Source: Thalassolituus hydrocarboniclasticus
Lineage (GTDB): Bacteria > Pseudomonadota > Gammaproteobacteria > Pseudomonadales > Oceanobacteraceae
Direction: 5' to 3'
Assembly (NCBI RefSeq): GCF_025345565.1
Contig: NZ_CP054475.1
Span: forward strand, 1,580,448 to 1,644,447
Length of the DNA stretch: 64,000 nucleotides
This document shows, one piece after another, positions 30,685 through 39,039 of this stretch; positions within the stretch are counted from its first letter, which is position 1, and each line of letters begins with the position of its first letter. The notes under the pieces are model-generated. The model worked only from the letters and a program-made list of their open reading frames with translations. It made no database searches and had not been told where the DNA came from. A program made the position numbers and the translations under genes.

Positions 30685-30707
30685 CGATTTCTCTGTGCTC
30701 GAGAAGC

Positions 30708-30740
30708 TCGCCGCAGCACCTTTGGTCTGCGGCTTTTTTT
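30708..30740 (+). terminator. Intrinsic terminator after the BI-1 gene
   Basis: GCCGCAG (30710-30716) pairs with CTGCGGC (30727-30733), with inner ACC/GGT, followed by a run of T. Confidence 0.88.
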
Positions 30741-30803
30741 TGTCTGTCAGCCAACGCTCCTCTTGCTGATGCGTCTACACTTCCCTGATATCCGGAGAGG
30801 TTT

Positions 30804-31118
30804 ATGCGCGTTTATTGGGTCACTTTTTTCAGACGGTTATTGGTAATTCTGACGGCAGGATCATTGTTTCTGGCGTCAGTGACCCATGCCGCCTGCAGTG
30901 ATCGCGACGCCAAAGCCGCCAGCGATGATAAAGCCAAAAGTTACTTCAAAACGGCCGAAATTTTTCACCCCGCCCGGGTGCTGAAAGTGCACCATCCCAG
31001 CCGCCAGAAAGAGGTGGCCAGTTACGTCAAAACCGGTAAAAAACACTACAGTATTTTCACGCTGGTGAACGAGGATTGTAAGGCGCATTTTATCAAGCGC
31101 ACCCGCCAGGGCGATTAA
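30804..31118 (+). CDS. Small exported protein of unknown function
   Basis: The 104-residue protein has a signal peptide (about 1-29, ending T-H-A-A) and a small basic mature domain with two cysteines (Cys30 and Cys95), which could form one disulfide. CGGAGAGG sits ahead of the ATG. I recognise no family. It lies in the same direction as, and about 100 bases before, a glutathione peroxidase gene but has its own gap on both sides. Confidence 0.65.
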   Translation: MRVYWVTFFRRLLVILTAGSLFLASVTHAACSDRDAKAASDDKAKSYFKTAEIFHPARVLKVHHPSRQKEVASYVKTGKKHYSIFTLVNEDCKAHFIKRTRQGD

Positions 31119-31216
31119 GCCTCAAATCTGCAAGCATTGTTTCTCTATCCGGTCGTTGACCGGCTGCGTTTATTCCTTCAGCCTGTGGTCTGAAAAACCT
31201 ACTACGGAGATCAGGT

Positions 31217-31756
31217 ATGAGCATTTACGATATCGAAGTAAAAACCCTGCAGGGTGACCAAACCACACTGGCGGCCTACCGCGGTAAGGTGCTGCTGGTT
31301 GTGAATGTGGCATCCAAGTGTGGCCTGACGCCGCAATATGAAGGCCTTGAAGCTTTGTACAAGGCTGAAGAGGCCAAGGGGTTGGAAGTTTTAGGCTTTC
31401 CCTGCAATCAGTTCCTTGGGCAGGAGCCGGGCAGTGAAGAAGAGATTCAGCAGTTCTGTAGTCTCACCTACGACGTTACCTTTCCGATGTTTGCCAAAAT
31501 TGAGGTAAACGGCGCTGGCCGTCATCCGCTGTATCAGCAGTTAATCGCAGCTCAGCCAAAAGCTGTTGCCGGTGGTGCGCTGAAAGAAAAGCTGGCCGCC
31601 AAAGATCTGCTGCCAGCCAATGACAGCGACATCATGTGGAATTTTGAAAAATTCCTGATCGGTAAAGACGGTACGGTTCTGGCTCGTTTTGCTCCTGATC
31701 TGCAGGTCAGTGATGAAGTAGTGGCTGATGCCATCCAGCGTGCACTGCAGGCCTGA
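31217..31756 (+). CDS. Glutathione peroxidase family protein
   Basis: The 179-residue enzyme reduces peroxides with thiols. It contains NVASKCG with the peroxidatic Cys35, the family motif FPCNQFLGQEPG (61-72) and the WNFEKFL motif holding the Trp and Asn of the catalytic tetrad. Cysteine replaces selenocysteine, and it is probably thioredoxin- or glutathione-linked as for BtuE. No signal peptide, so it is cytoplasmic. A ribosome site (ACGGAGATCAGGT) is ahead. The next gene follows after 13 bases, so they are likely co-transcribed. Confidence 0.93.
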   Translation: MSIYDIEVKTLQGDQTTLAAYRGKVLLVVNVASKCGLTPQYEGLEALYKAEEAKGLEVLGFPCNQFLGQEPGSEEEIQQFCSLTYDVTFPMFAKIEVNGAGRHPLYQQLIAAQPKAVAGGALKEKLAAKDLLPANDSDIMWNFEKFLIGKDGTVLARFAPDLQVSDEVVADAIQRALQA

Positions 31757-31769
31757 TAAGGAGCGCACT

Positions 31770-32165
31770 ATGCTGACAGGCAGCTGCTTGTGTGGTGGCA
31801 TTCAGTATCAGATTGATGGCGAACTGGGTCAGGCCATGGTGTGTCACTGCGGAAAATGCCGTAAATCCAACGGCAGCGCCTTTGCGGTTAATGCGGCGAT
31901 TAAGGTCGATGAATTCCGTCTGCTGAAAGGGCAGGAACTGGTGGGAGAGTTTGAATCCACGCCGGGGGTATTCCGCACCTTTTGTAAAAACTGCGGCTCG
32001 CCGCTGTACAGCCGGCGGCCATCGATGCCGGATATTTACCGGCTGCGTATCGGCACCCTCGATACTGATGCCGAGGTAAAACCCGTAGCGCATATTTATA
32101 TGGGCTCAAAAGCCTCCTGGGATCAGCCGCATGACGATATTCCTCAGTACGACGAGCGTCCCTGA
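31770..32165 (+). CDS. GFA family (glutathione-dependent formaldehyde-activating-like) zinc protein
   Basis: The 131-residue protein starts at 31770 behind AAGGAG; a longer frame reaches back into the peroxidase gene. The zinc-binding cysteines follow the GFA pattern: C-x-C near residues 6-8, C-x-C...C (MVCHCGKC, about 24-30), and C-x2-C (FCKNCGSP, about 71-78). Family members bind zinc; a true formaldehyde/glutathione activity is proven only for a few. Pairing with a glutathione peroxidase suggests thiol or detoxification metabolism. Confidence 0.88.
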   Translation: MLTGSCLCGGIQYQIDGELGQAMVCHCGKCRKSNGSAFAVNAAIKVDEFRLLKGQELVGEFESTPGVFRTFCKNCGSPLYSRRPSMPDIYRLRIGTLDTDAEVKPVAHIYMGSKASWDQPHDDIPQYDERP

Positions 32166-32181
32166 TCAGACTGGCGGAAAT

Positions 32182-32226
32182 AAAAAAATCCTGCACCGGA
32201 CGAAACCCGGTGCAGGATTTTTTTTA
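32182..32226. terminator. Bidirectional intrinsic terminator
   Basis: ATCCTGCACCGG pairs with CCGGTGCAGGAT, with an A-run before and a T-run after; it separates the convergent GFA and ene-reductase genes. Confidence 0.92.
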
Positions 32227-32229
32227 TGT

Positions 32230-33306
32230 TCAGGCCGTCATAAACGGATAATCGGTATAACCTTCTGCCCCCGCGCTGTAGAAGGTATTCTGATCCGGAG
32301 TATTCAGTTCCGCTCTGGCCTGAACCCGTGCAGGCAAGTCCGGATTGGCGAGAAAACCGGTGCCAAAGGCAACTGAGTCAGCCTGTTTGTTGCTGATCAC
32401 CTGAGCCGCTTCATCAGCGCTGTAACCCATATTCAGCATCAGATGGCCCTGATAATGTTCACGCGCAATGCTCACCACATCCGCCTGCTGTACGCCAAAG
32501 AAATCGGCACGCATTAAATGCAGATAAGCCAGATTAAAGCGGTTCAGGTGTTTGGCCAGATGCTCGGTCCAGGCTAATGGATCGCTGTCACGCATATCGT
32601 TAAAGCTGTTCAGTGGCGACAAGCGCAGACCCACGCGGCCACTGCCGATTTCAGCAGTAACGGCGTCGAGAATTTCGGTCAGAAAACGGGCGCGGTTTTC
32701 CAGCGAACCACCGTATTCATCGGTGCGCTGGTTTGCTCCGTCGCGCAGGAACTGGTCAATTAAATAACCATTAGCGCCGTGAATTTCCACACCATCAAAA
32801 CCTGCGGCAATGGCATTGGCTGCGGCTTTGCGGAAGTCATCAACAATAGCGGCAATTTCAGTTTTGCTCAGAGCGCGTGGCACGCTGTAAGGTTTTTTGC
32901 CTTCGGAGGTGTGCACTTCGTCATTAATGGCAATAGCGCTTGGGCCAACCGCTTCGGTGCCGTTATTCAGCAGCGGGTGGGCTGCACGACCGGCGTGCCA
33001 GATCTGCATAAAAATACGGCCACCGGCCTTATGTACGGCATCGGTGGTCAGCTTCCAGCCTTCAACCTGCTCAGCAGAGTAAATACCCGGGTCATTACCA
33101 AATGCCGACGTGTTCGGTGTAACCATGGTGCATTCAGTAATCAGCAGGCCGGCACTGGCACGCTGAGCATAATATTCGGCCATCAGGGCGTTGGGCTGAT
33201 GATCAACGGCGCGGCAGCGGGTAAGAGGCGCCATCACAAAGCGGTTAGGCAGGGAAATATCGCCAACGTTGATGGCGTTGAACAGAATCTGGGTATTGGT
33301 GGACAT
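32230..33306 (-). CDS. Old yellow enzyme family ene-reductase (NemA-like)
   Basis: The 358-residue FMN enzyme begins at 33306, preceded by CGGAGA; a frame to 33363 lacks a site. Motifs include RFVMAPLTRCRA (about 22-33), QIWHAGRA (about 101-108), GFDGVEIHGANGYLIDQFLRDG (about 170-190, with the substrate-binding H-x2-N) and RTDEYGGS. Such enzymes reduce activated C=C bonds, nitrate esters or N-ethylmaleimide with NADPH. It stands alone in the minus direction. Confidence 0.93.
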   Translation of the reverse strand: MSTNTQILFNAINVGDISLPNRFVMAPLTRCRAVDHQPNALMAEYYAQRASAGLLITECTMVTPNTSAFGNDPGIYSAEQVEGWKLTTDAVHKAGGRIFMQIWHAGRAAHPLLNNGTEAVGPSAIAINDEVHTSEGKKPYSVPRALSKTEIAAIVDDFRKAAANAIAAGFDGVEIHGANGYLIDQFLRDGANQRTDEYGGSLENRARFLTEILDAVTAEIGSGRVGLRLSPLNSFNDMRDSDPLAWTEHLAKHLNRFNLAYLHLMRADFFGVQQADVVSIAREHYQGHLMLNMGYSADEAAQVISNKQADSVAFGTGFLANPDLPARVQARAELNTPDQNTFYSAGAEGYTDYPFMTA

Positions 33307-33478
33307 ACATTCTCCGGGATGAATGAATAATTTACTTATTGCGATAACTATATAGGGCCGCAATGTCGGATTTCATCCGCCTGCTGTGCAACAGACTGTT
33401 GTATTGTCTGGCACAGTTACCAACAATGGCCGGAATAAGCAGGGTCTGACCCACACATCCTGAACAGGAACAGCGAAC

Positions 33479-34402
33479 ATGATGAAAGCCGTATTACTGG
33501 ATGCCGACACACTGGGTTCGGGTGTCGATTTAGAGCCAATCCGCGCCGTGGTCAGTGAGCTGCGGGTATTTGCCCGCACCAGCCCGGAGCAGCTGCAGGA
33601 GCATCTGGCCGATGCCGAACTGATCATTACCAATAAAGTGCAGATCCCCGACTGGGCTATGCAGGGCCGTAAGGGCATTCTGGTGCTGGCTACCGGCACC
33701 AATAATATTGATATGGATGCTGCCCGGGCGCAGGGTGTCCCCGTGCGTAATGTCAGCAACTACGGTACGCACTCGGTGGCTCAGCATACCTTAATGCTGA
33801 TGCTGGCTTTAGCCGCGCGTTTGCCGCGTTATCAGCACGATGTCCGTGGCGGAAGCTGGCAGCAAAGCCCGTTCTTTTGTTTGCTGAATCACAATACGAC
33901 TGAGCTGGCGGGCAAAACCCTGGTGATTGTTGGTCAGGGCACGCTGGGCAGTGCCGTGGCTAAACTGGCTGAAGCTTTTGGCATGACGGTCATATTCTGT
34001 GCCCGCCCCGGAGCAGAAGATGACAGGCGGTTATCGTTTGAGCAGGCGATCGAGCAGGCTGATGTGCTCAGTTTTCATTGCCCGCTCAATGAACACACCC
34101 GGCACCTGCTCAATCGCGACAATATCGACCGCCTGAAACGCGGCTGTCTGGTGGTGAACTGTGCACGCGGTGGCATCATCGACGAAATGGCCGCACTCTG
34201 GGCGTTACAGTCTGGGCATCTGGGTGGGCTGGCGGTCGATGTATTACCGGTCGAACCACCGAGCGAAGGGCACCCGCTGCTGTCTGCGCTTAAGCAGGGC
34301 AATCTTAATCTGATTGTTACTCCGCATAACGCCTGGATCAGCCCGCAGGCGCGGCAGAATATTATTAACCTGACCGCCGATAATATCCGCGCACTGGGAT
34401 AA
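33479..34402 (+). CDS. D-2-hydroxyacid dehydrogenase (glycerate dehydrogenase/HprA-like)
   Basis: The 307-residue protein has the substrate domain motif VLATGTNNIDMDAARAQGV (about 70-87), the NAD-binding GQGTLG (about 149-154) and the catalytic Arg in NCARGG, Glu in DVLPVEPP and His in PHNAW. The TGTNNID motif and length fit the hydroxypyruvate/glycerate branch. The reaction is NAD(P)H-dependent reduction of a 2-oxo acid. It is followed, about 100 bases on, by a LON-domain gene. Confidence 0.88.
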   Translation: MMKAVLLDADTLGSGVDLEPIRAVVSELRVFARTSPEQLQEHLADAELIITNKVQIPDWAMQGRKGILVLATGTNNIDMDAARAQGVPVRNVSNYGTHSVAQHTLMLMLALAARLPRYQHDVRGGSWQQSPFFCLLNHNTTELAGKTLVIVGQGTLGSAVAKLAEAFGMTVIFCARPGAEDDRRLSFEQAIEQADVLSFHCPLNEHTRHLLNRDNIDRLKRGCLVVNCARGGIIDEMAALWALQSGHLGGLAVDVLPVEPPSEGHPLLSALKQGNLNLIVTPHNAWISPQARQNIINLTADNIRALG

Positions 34403-34506
34403 CAGTGGCAGTCGGGCACTGTCGTATGTGTTTCCCTTCGATTCGGGTTCTGCCGCCTCTGTAAATCGCGTTATAGTGTTTGAGTGCATGCATGTGCGGA
34501 GGCTGT

Positions 34507-35169
34507 ATGAGCAAGCTGTGTATTTTCCCGATTCCGGGCTGCGTTACCTTTCCCGGTACCGTGTTCCCGCTGCACGTATTTGAGCCGCGCTATCGCGCCA
34601 TGATTCAGCATTGTCTCGACACCGGTATGCCGGTGGCCATCTGTCATACCGAAAAAATGATCAGTCCCGGCAAACCCACCGATAACCTGAAAGAAGCGCT
34701 GAACAGCAATCAGGCAACCTACCGGCCATACCCGGTTGTCAGCGCCGGGCGTTGCGAGCTGGTCGATACCAGCGAAGACGGCCGCATGTACCTCAATGTG
34801 CACATCGAACAGCGTTACCGTTTGGGAGAAGCGGTGCAGCTCTTGCCCTATCAGATCTACGAATGTGAGCCCTTTCCCGACCGCGAATTATCCGCCGCAG
34901 AAGCCGGGCAGGATGAGGCCGATAATGCTTTATTAAAAGATAAAATCCTGCACCGTCTTTACGCTTTGGGGCAGGGCGACGAGGATGTAAAACGCAGTAT
35001 TGAATATTTAATGGAATCACAAGAGTGGCAAACAAAAAGTGCGCAGGCATTCAGCTTTGAACTGTTTGGAATGATCGCTTTCGATGCCGATATTCTGCAG
35101 GAAATTCTGGAAATGGATTCTGCCAACGAGCGCCTGAACTATACGCTGGCACTGCTGAACGACGTGTAG
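34507..35169 (+). CDS. LON peptidase substrate-binding domain protein
   Basis: The 220-residue protein starts at 34507 behind CGGAGG. It opens with CIFPIPGCVTFPGTVFPLHVFEPRYR, which is the start of the Lon N-terminal (PUA-like) domain, followed by a helical bundle. There is no AAA or protease domain, so it is a stand-alone LON-type protein that presumably binds proteins or adaptors. The next gene follows after 44 bases. Confidence 0.88.
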   Translation: MSKLCIFPIPGCVTFPGTVFPLHVFEPRYRAMIQHCLDTGMPVAICHTEKMISPGKPTDNLKEALNSNQATYRPYPVVSAGRCELVDTSEDGRMYLNVHIEQRYRLGEAVQLLPYQIYECEPFPDRELSAAEAGQDEADNALLKDKILHRLYALGQGDEDVKRSIEYLMESQEWQTKSAQAFSFELFGMIAFDADILQEILEMDSANERLNYTLALLNDV

Positions 35170-35213
35170 CGAAATTTTCTGCATACCAAATGACCGATGA
35201 TTAAGGGAATAAC

Positions 35214-35777
35214 ATGCTGTCTGCTTTTATCCGCTCACTGCCGTCCGGCACCTGCTATGCGCAACTGTGGAGCGACCGTATCCGGATCAGCTGCACGCAA
35301 TCGGCCAGGGTATTTGACGACCAGCCGTTATTGATTATTCGTAGCGGAAAAAGTAAGAAAATTGTGATGGCCGTTGGCCGTCATGCTGCGCAGTTGTATC
35401 AGCAAGAGCAATTACAAAAACAGCGCAGCGAACAGCGGAATGAACAACCCAATGAAAAGCCAGAGCCAGATTTAACACTGGTTAATCCTTTCGATCATCC
35501 ACGGTTGTTAATTGCCGATTTTGCTTATGCGGAAAAACTGCTGCGTTACGCTATTTACCGCGTGTATGAAAAAAGTGTTCTGCCACGTTCGCCCGTGCTG
35601 ATTATTCAGCCGATGGAAAAAACAGAAGGCGGCATTAATGAGATCGAGCGGCGCATGTACACCGAGCTTGGGCTGGGTGCCGGAGCGCGTAAAGTATATG
35701 TGCACGATGGAGCCCCTCTTGCTCATCCGCTGAGGGCTGAAGATACTGATCTGAAGCGGATAATCGCTGATAAATAA
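35214..35777 (+). CDS. Half-length MreB-like actin-fold protein
   Basis: The 187-residue protein resembles the first lobe of MreB. Residues 87-118 (HPRLLIADFAYAEKLLRYAI) match the VIADF...TEKML segment, and residues 142-170 (EIERRMYTELGLGAGARK then VYVHDGAPLA) match the ERRAIRESA-GAGAREV and EEPMAAA segments. A Lys/Gln/Glu-rich insert (about 62-86) replaces the usual loop. Compared with about 347 residues in MreB, the second half with the rest of the nucleotide pocket is missing, so filament formation or ATP hydrolysis is doubtful. The protein could be an independent short paralogue rather than a truncation, since the ORF ends cleanly. Confidence 0.6.
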   Translation: MLSAFIRSLPSGTCYAQLWSDRIRISCTQSARVFDDQPLLIIRSGKSKKIVMAVGRHAAQLYQQEQLQKQRSEQRNEQPNEKPEPDLTLVNPFDHPRLLIADFAYAEKLLRYAIYRVYEKSVLPRSPVLIIQPMEKTEGGINEIERRMYTELGLGAGARKVYVHDGAPLAHPLRAEDTDLKRIIADK

Positions 35778-35782
35778 ACAAC

Positions 35783-35816
35783 AGGCCTGAAACCTCTGCG
35801 GCAGGGGCTCAGGCCT
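35783..35816. terminator. Stem-loop after the MreB-like gene
   Basis: AGGCCTGA (35783-35790) pairs with TCAGGCCT (35809-35816). There is no T-run, so it is at best a weak terminator or mRNA 3' end structure. Confidence 0.4.
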
Positions 35817-35895
35817 GATCAGGCAGATAAGCGGCGTGAAGCCGGTTCCGGACTGGCAAAAGGCCTGCGCAAACAGAGCGCAGAATAATCATTGC

Positions 35896-36114
35896 TCAGC
35901 TGCCAATTGTCGCAATTTTTTCCTTCAGTCTGGCCTGGTCGCGCTCAAAGCAGGCTTTCTTTTTCTGTTCTTTTTCAATCATCGCCGCCGGTACGCGGGA
36001 GATAAAACCATCGTTGTTCAGTTTGTTATCGATGCGATGAATTTCGTCTTCCAGACGTTCCACTTCGGCGGCCAGGCGAGTGAGTTCGTTGGTGTTTTCC
36101 ATCAGGTCGGTCAT
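35896..36114 (-). CDS. Free-standing valyl-tRNA synthetase tRNA-arm-like microprotein
   Basis: Start chosen at 36114, which has GGAGG ten bases ahead; the frame runs to 36165. The 72-residue product is one coiled-coil hairpin: LTRLAAEVERLEDEIHRI, the turn NKLNNDGFISRVPAAMIEKE, and a second helix rich in Lys/Glu. The same layout forms the last 65 residues of ValS in this window ([20 protein letters not shown]). The family is the ValRS C-terminal tRNA-binding arm. Detached from a synthetase, its role is unknown; tRNA or rRNA binding is possible. It is monocistronic. Confidence 0.75.
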   Translation of the reverse strand: MTDLMENTNELTRLAAEVERLEDEIHRIDNKLNNDGFISRVPAAMIEKEQKKKACFERDQARLKEKIATIGS

Positions 36115-36323
36115 GGTGATATTACCTCCGTGTGTATGCTGCACATATGGCGACTGCCATAGCAAACCTGCTTCAGCTCATTGATAGCGCAGGTTTTTTA
36201 GTTGAAACTCTGCATTCAAGTGTAGCCGCTTTTGCGGGTTTTGCCGTAAATCAGCAGCAGGGATGAGCTAAGCGCGTAAGCCTCCACGCCGGCGGAGTGC
36301 ATCCCATGAACGAGGATGAGCCG

Positions 36324-37085
36324 ATGAACCCGGTTATTTGTACCTGGTCAGCCGAACTGCCTGCGGGAACAGAGGTTATATGGCCCGATGGTTGCCGCGA
36401 TGTAATTGCCATTATGCCGGCCGGACAGCCTGCAGCCTTGCTGTGCAGCGCACTGGACGAAAGCGCGCGTCACATACAATGCCAGACTGCCACGCGATTT
36501 ATGGGCATCAGGCTGGCGCCGGGAGTGAGGTTCGCGTGGGAGAGGAAAGCTCCAGCCATGCTGCTGAGTGACCGTTATCTGCAGCGCTGGTCAGCGCCGC
36601 TGCTGCAGCTGACTGACCAGCACTCTGAGGCACAAAACAGCAGCACCAGTACAGACAACCTGCTGCGTTATCTGCAGCAACAGATTGATAACCACGCCAT
36701 AACACCACCGGAATGGATCAACGCTTACCTGCTGGAATTGGCTGAACAGGACGGCGATTACCGGCCGCCAGGCGCTTCTGTGCACCGGCCGCGCAGCGAG
36801 CGCAACATGCGCCGCCTGCTGGTGGAATACACCGGCAGGCCACCGCGTTATTGGCAACAACTGGCGCGAATCCGTGCAACAGCACGGGCCATTGCCGGCA
36901 GCGATGAACCACTGGCTGCACTGGCAGCAGAATACCACTTTGCCGATCAGGCCCATATGAGCCGCGATATCCGCCGCTGGCTGGGATGCACCCCGGCTAT
37001 GTTACGGGCAGACAATAACGGCAACGATCGGCGGGCCAACAATCTGGCCCGGCTGAGTGCGCCGGATGCCTTTACCCTGATTTAA
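36324..37085 (+). CDS. AraC-family transcriptional regulator
   Basis: Start at 36324 is supported by CGAGGATGAG seven bases ahead. The 253-residue protein has an N-terminal sensing domain opening with PAGTEVIWPDGCRDVIAI and a C-terminal double HTH (about 150-240) with LAALAAEYHFADQAHMSRDI and RWLGCTPAML, the second AraC helix. The N-terminal WPDGC pattern is typical of AraC regulators that sit beside VOC/glyoxalase-like genes, and the convergent neighbour is indeed a VOC protein. Ligand unknown. Confidence 0.87.
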   Translation: MNPVICTWSAELPAGTEVIWPDGCRDVIAIMPAGQPAALLCSALDESARHIQCQTATRFMGIRLAPGVRFAWERKAPAMLLSDRYLQRWSAPLLQLTDQHSEAQNSSTSTDNLLRYLQQQIDNHAITPPEWINAYLLELAEQDGDYRPPGASVHRPRSERNMRRLLVEYTGRPPRYWQQLARIRATARAIAGSDEPLAALAAEYHFADQAHMSRDIRRWLGCTPAMLRADNNGNDRRANNLARLSAPDAFTLI

Positions 37086-37115
37086 TCCGGTGGCCGCGAT
37101 GGCTGATTCTGCGTC

Positions 37116-37511
37116 TTAATCCTGCGGCAGAAAGAACGGCTCAAATTCCGCCGCAGGCGCAATGGTATGATGGCAATACACCATCACTCCGGCCGGATCG
37201 ACCACACCAAAACCACGGTCCCCCCAGGGATGATCATCCAGCGGAATTGCCACCGCCAGCCCTGCAGCCGTTAAGCTTTTGTGCAGGGCGTCGGCATCTT
37301 CCACGCGGATATTCAGAAAAATACCGCCGTTGAAAGGCACCATCCCCTCCTGTGGCTCCATCAGACACAGCTCCTGCCCGTTACTGAGGCGCAGCACCAC
37401 ATACCAGCCACAATCAAACAGCGGCCGGGCAGCAAAATACTGCTGATAAAAGCGACGGGCCTCCGCCAGCTGTGCCGTCACCACCGTCATGCTTGCCGAT
37501 TCAATCTTCAT
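37116..37511 (-). CDS. VOC family (glyoxalase-like) protein
   Basis: The 131-residue protein shows the vicinal-oxygen-chelate double beta-alpha-beta3 pattern: ARRFYQQYF near residue 18, then VVLRLSNGQELCLMEP, FLNIRVEDADALHKSL and WGDRGFGVVDPAGV near 104-117. Members are metal-dependent isomerases, dioxygenases or resistance proteins. The metal ligands cannot be assigned with certainty. It is convergent with the AraC regulator, which may control it. Confidence 0.83.
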   Translation of the reverse strand: MKIESASMTVVTAQLAEARRFYQQYFAARPLFDCGWYVVLRLSNGQELCLMEPQEGMVPFNGGIFLNIRVEDADALHKSLTAAGLAVAIPLDDHPWGDRGFGVVDPAGVMVYCHHTIAPAAEFEPFFLPQD

Positions 37512-38010
37512 AAAACCTCCGTTGTATTCAAAGCCCGGCCAGTACAGCGCAAATAGTCTCCGCTGTTTTGAATAATTCGGCCAATGTCACAGATCCTGAA
37601 AAAGAAGGAGCTGAAAAATAAAGGCCTGAAGAAGAGTGGTCTGAAGAAGAGGAGGCTAAGCAAGGTTAGGAAATCTGCGGAATGCGATACCGCAAGCGCG
37701 TTGGGATGTTCTGCAGGAAGTGCTATGGGAAGTGCTGCTTCACAACGTTTTGGGATACGTGGCCGGAAGCGTTGCTGGGAACGTTGCTGGAAGTGTTGTT
37801 GGCAAGAGCCAGTATCAATTGATCAGTAAATTATCAGTTGAGGGGGCCGATAAAGTCCGATAGTCTAATGAAAAAGCAGGGATTGCTGAACCTACCCGCT
37901 CGTCTGAGCAGCGGAACGGATGCTGATAGTCCCTGAGAACGATATGCATAAATCAAATATTGCCGGTCCTGTTGTGGCGTGAACAAGGAAGGGCGGCAGC
38001 GTGCCTGAAT
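37512..38010. other. Gene-poor stretch with low-complexity repeats next to intI
   Basis: About 500 bases without a supported gene. At 37600-37680 the motif CTGAAGAAG/CTGAAAAAG recurs, and at 37762-37805 a 12-base unit (AGCGTTGCTGGG and variants) repeats three times. One frame (37584-37829) reads Leu-Lys-Lys repeats and another (ending at 37861) reads SVAGNVAGSVVGK. Neither has a ribosome site. It may be a decayed gene or an expanded microsatellite. Confidence 0.4.
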
Positions 38011-38979
38011 TCAGAACGATGCAATGGCATCCAGAGGGCTTGTAGTACCAGCAAAATGCTGACCAATCACATGGGTGTAGATTTGAGTGGTTGCCACATC
38101 GCTATGGCCTAATAATTCTTGCACGGTTCTGATATCTCGCCCGGAGCGTAAAAGCTCAGTGGCAAAACTATGACGAAAGGTATGGCAGGTAATTCGCTTA
38201 GAGGATAAGTTTGCGTCCTGTACTGCCTGCTTTAATGCCTTTCGAGGCACAGAATCATGGAGGTGATGGCGGCAGAGAATTTTCGTATGGGGGTGAATAC
38301 AAACATTTGTCGATGGAAACACAAACATCCAGGCGGGTTGCCGGTGAGCGGAAGGGTACTTTTTACCCAGTACACCGGGTAGGGATGGACCCAAACCTTG
38401 TTGATTATCACTTTGTTGTAATGTAATCGCTTTATCAAAAAACTCATTACATAAGGGCTTCAGGCTGTGCGGCAAGATAGTGACACGATCTTTAGCGCCC
38501 TTGCCATCGAAGACGGTCAGCGACCCCTTGTTGAAGTCGAAGTCTTTTATTCGCAAACGTAAACATTCTGAAATTCGTAAGCCAGAACCGAATAACAGCG
38601 AGAAAATGAGCCGATCGCGGTTATCGCAGACACTCAGAATCCTTCCTACTTCGGCGGATGATAATACCGTAGGTAAGTGACGCGGTCGGGTAGCAAAGGT
38701 AAAACCGATATCACCAAGGGGCTGGTTCAGGTACTTATTATATAAAAATGCCAGAGCATTTAAGGCAATCTTTTGGGTGTTAATGGCAACATCCCTACGG
38801 TTGGCCAGAAAGCTCAGAAACATCACGACGTGATCTGGACTGAGGCTGGCGGGGTGCTGTAAGCGGTGAAACCGGATATAGAACCTGATCCAGTAGATAT
38901 AGGTATGCTCTGTGCGGATGCTGTAGCCATGCAGCCGCATGAATTCACGGACCTCTGTCAGGAATATACTCTTCGCCAT
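38011..38979 (-). CDS. intI: Integron integrase IntI (tyrosine recombinase)
   Basis: Start at 38979 has GGAGGTCAGG directly ahead; the frame extends to 39051 but that part crosses the promoter. The 322-residue protein has the N-terminal SAM-like domain and the catalytic set: Arg in SGLRISECLRLRIKD, HTFRHSFATELLRSG, GHSDVATTQIYTHV with the nucleophilic Tyr. The segment CIHPHTKILCRHHLHDSV is the extra alpha-helix patch found only in integron integrases, needed to bind folded attC. It is transcribed away from the cassette array, as expected. No frameshift is seen, so it is likely functional. Confidence 0.96.
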   Translation of the reverse strand: MAKSIFLTEVREFMRLHGYSIRTEHTYIYWIRFYIRFHRLQHPASLSPDHVVMFLSFLANRRDVAINTQKIALNALAFLYNKYLNQPLGDIGFTFATRPRHLPTVLSSAEVGRILSVCDNRDRLIFSLLFGSGLRISECLRLRIKDFDFNKGSLTVFDGKGAKDRVTILPHSLKPLCNEFFDKAITLQQSDNQQGLGPSLPGVLGKKYPSAHRQPAWMFVFPSTNVCIHPHTKILCRHHLHDSVPRKALKQAVQDANLSSKRITCHTFRHSFATELLRSGRDIRTVQELLGHSDVATTQIYTHVIGQHFAGTTSPLDAIASF

Positions 38980-39004
38980 CCTGACCTCCGTATGTAAAGA
39001 TGTA

Positions 39005-39039
39005 CTGTTTATGTATACAGTGTATTTTAAGATTTTCAA
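39005..39039 (-). promoter_or_regulatory. intI promoter overlapped by a LexA box
   Basis: On the minus strand TTGAAA (39034-39039), a 16-base spacer and TATACA (39012-39017) form a promoter. The 16-bp sequence CTGTATACATAAACAG (39005-39020) fits the gammaproteobacterial LexA consensus CTGT-N8-ACAG and covers the -10. SOS control of integron integrases is known, and this layout agrees. Confidence 0.85.

Noticed and set aside
37584-37829. Lys-rich ORF of 81 codons near intI
   Set aside because: Low complexity, no ribosome site, and another frame looks equally protein-like; treated as non-coding or decayed.
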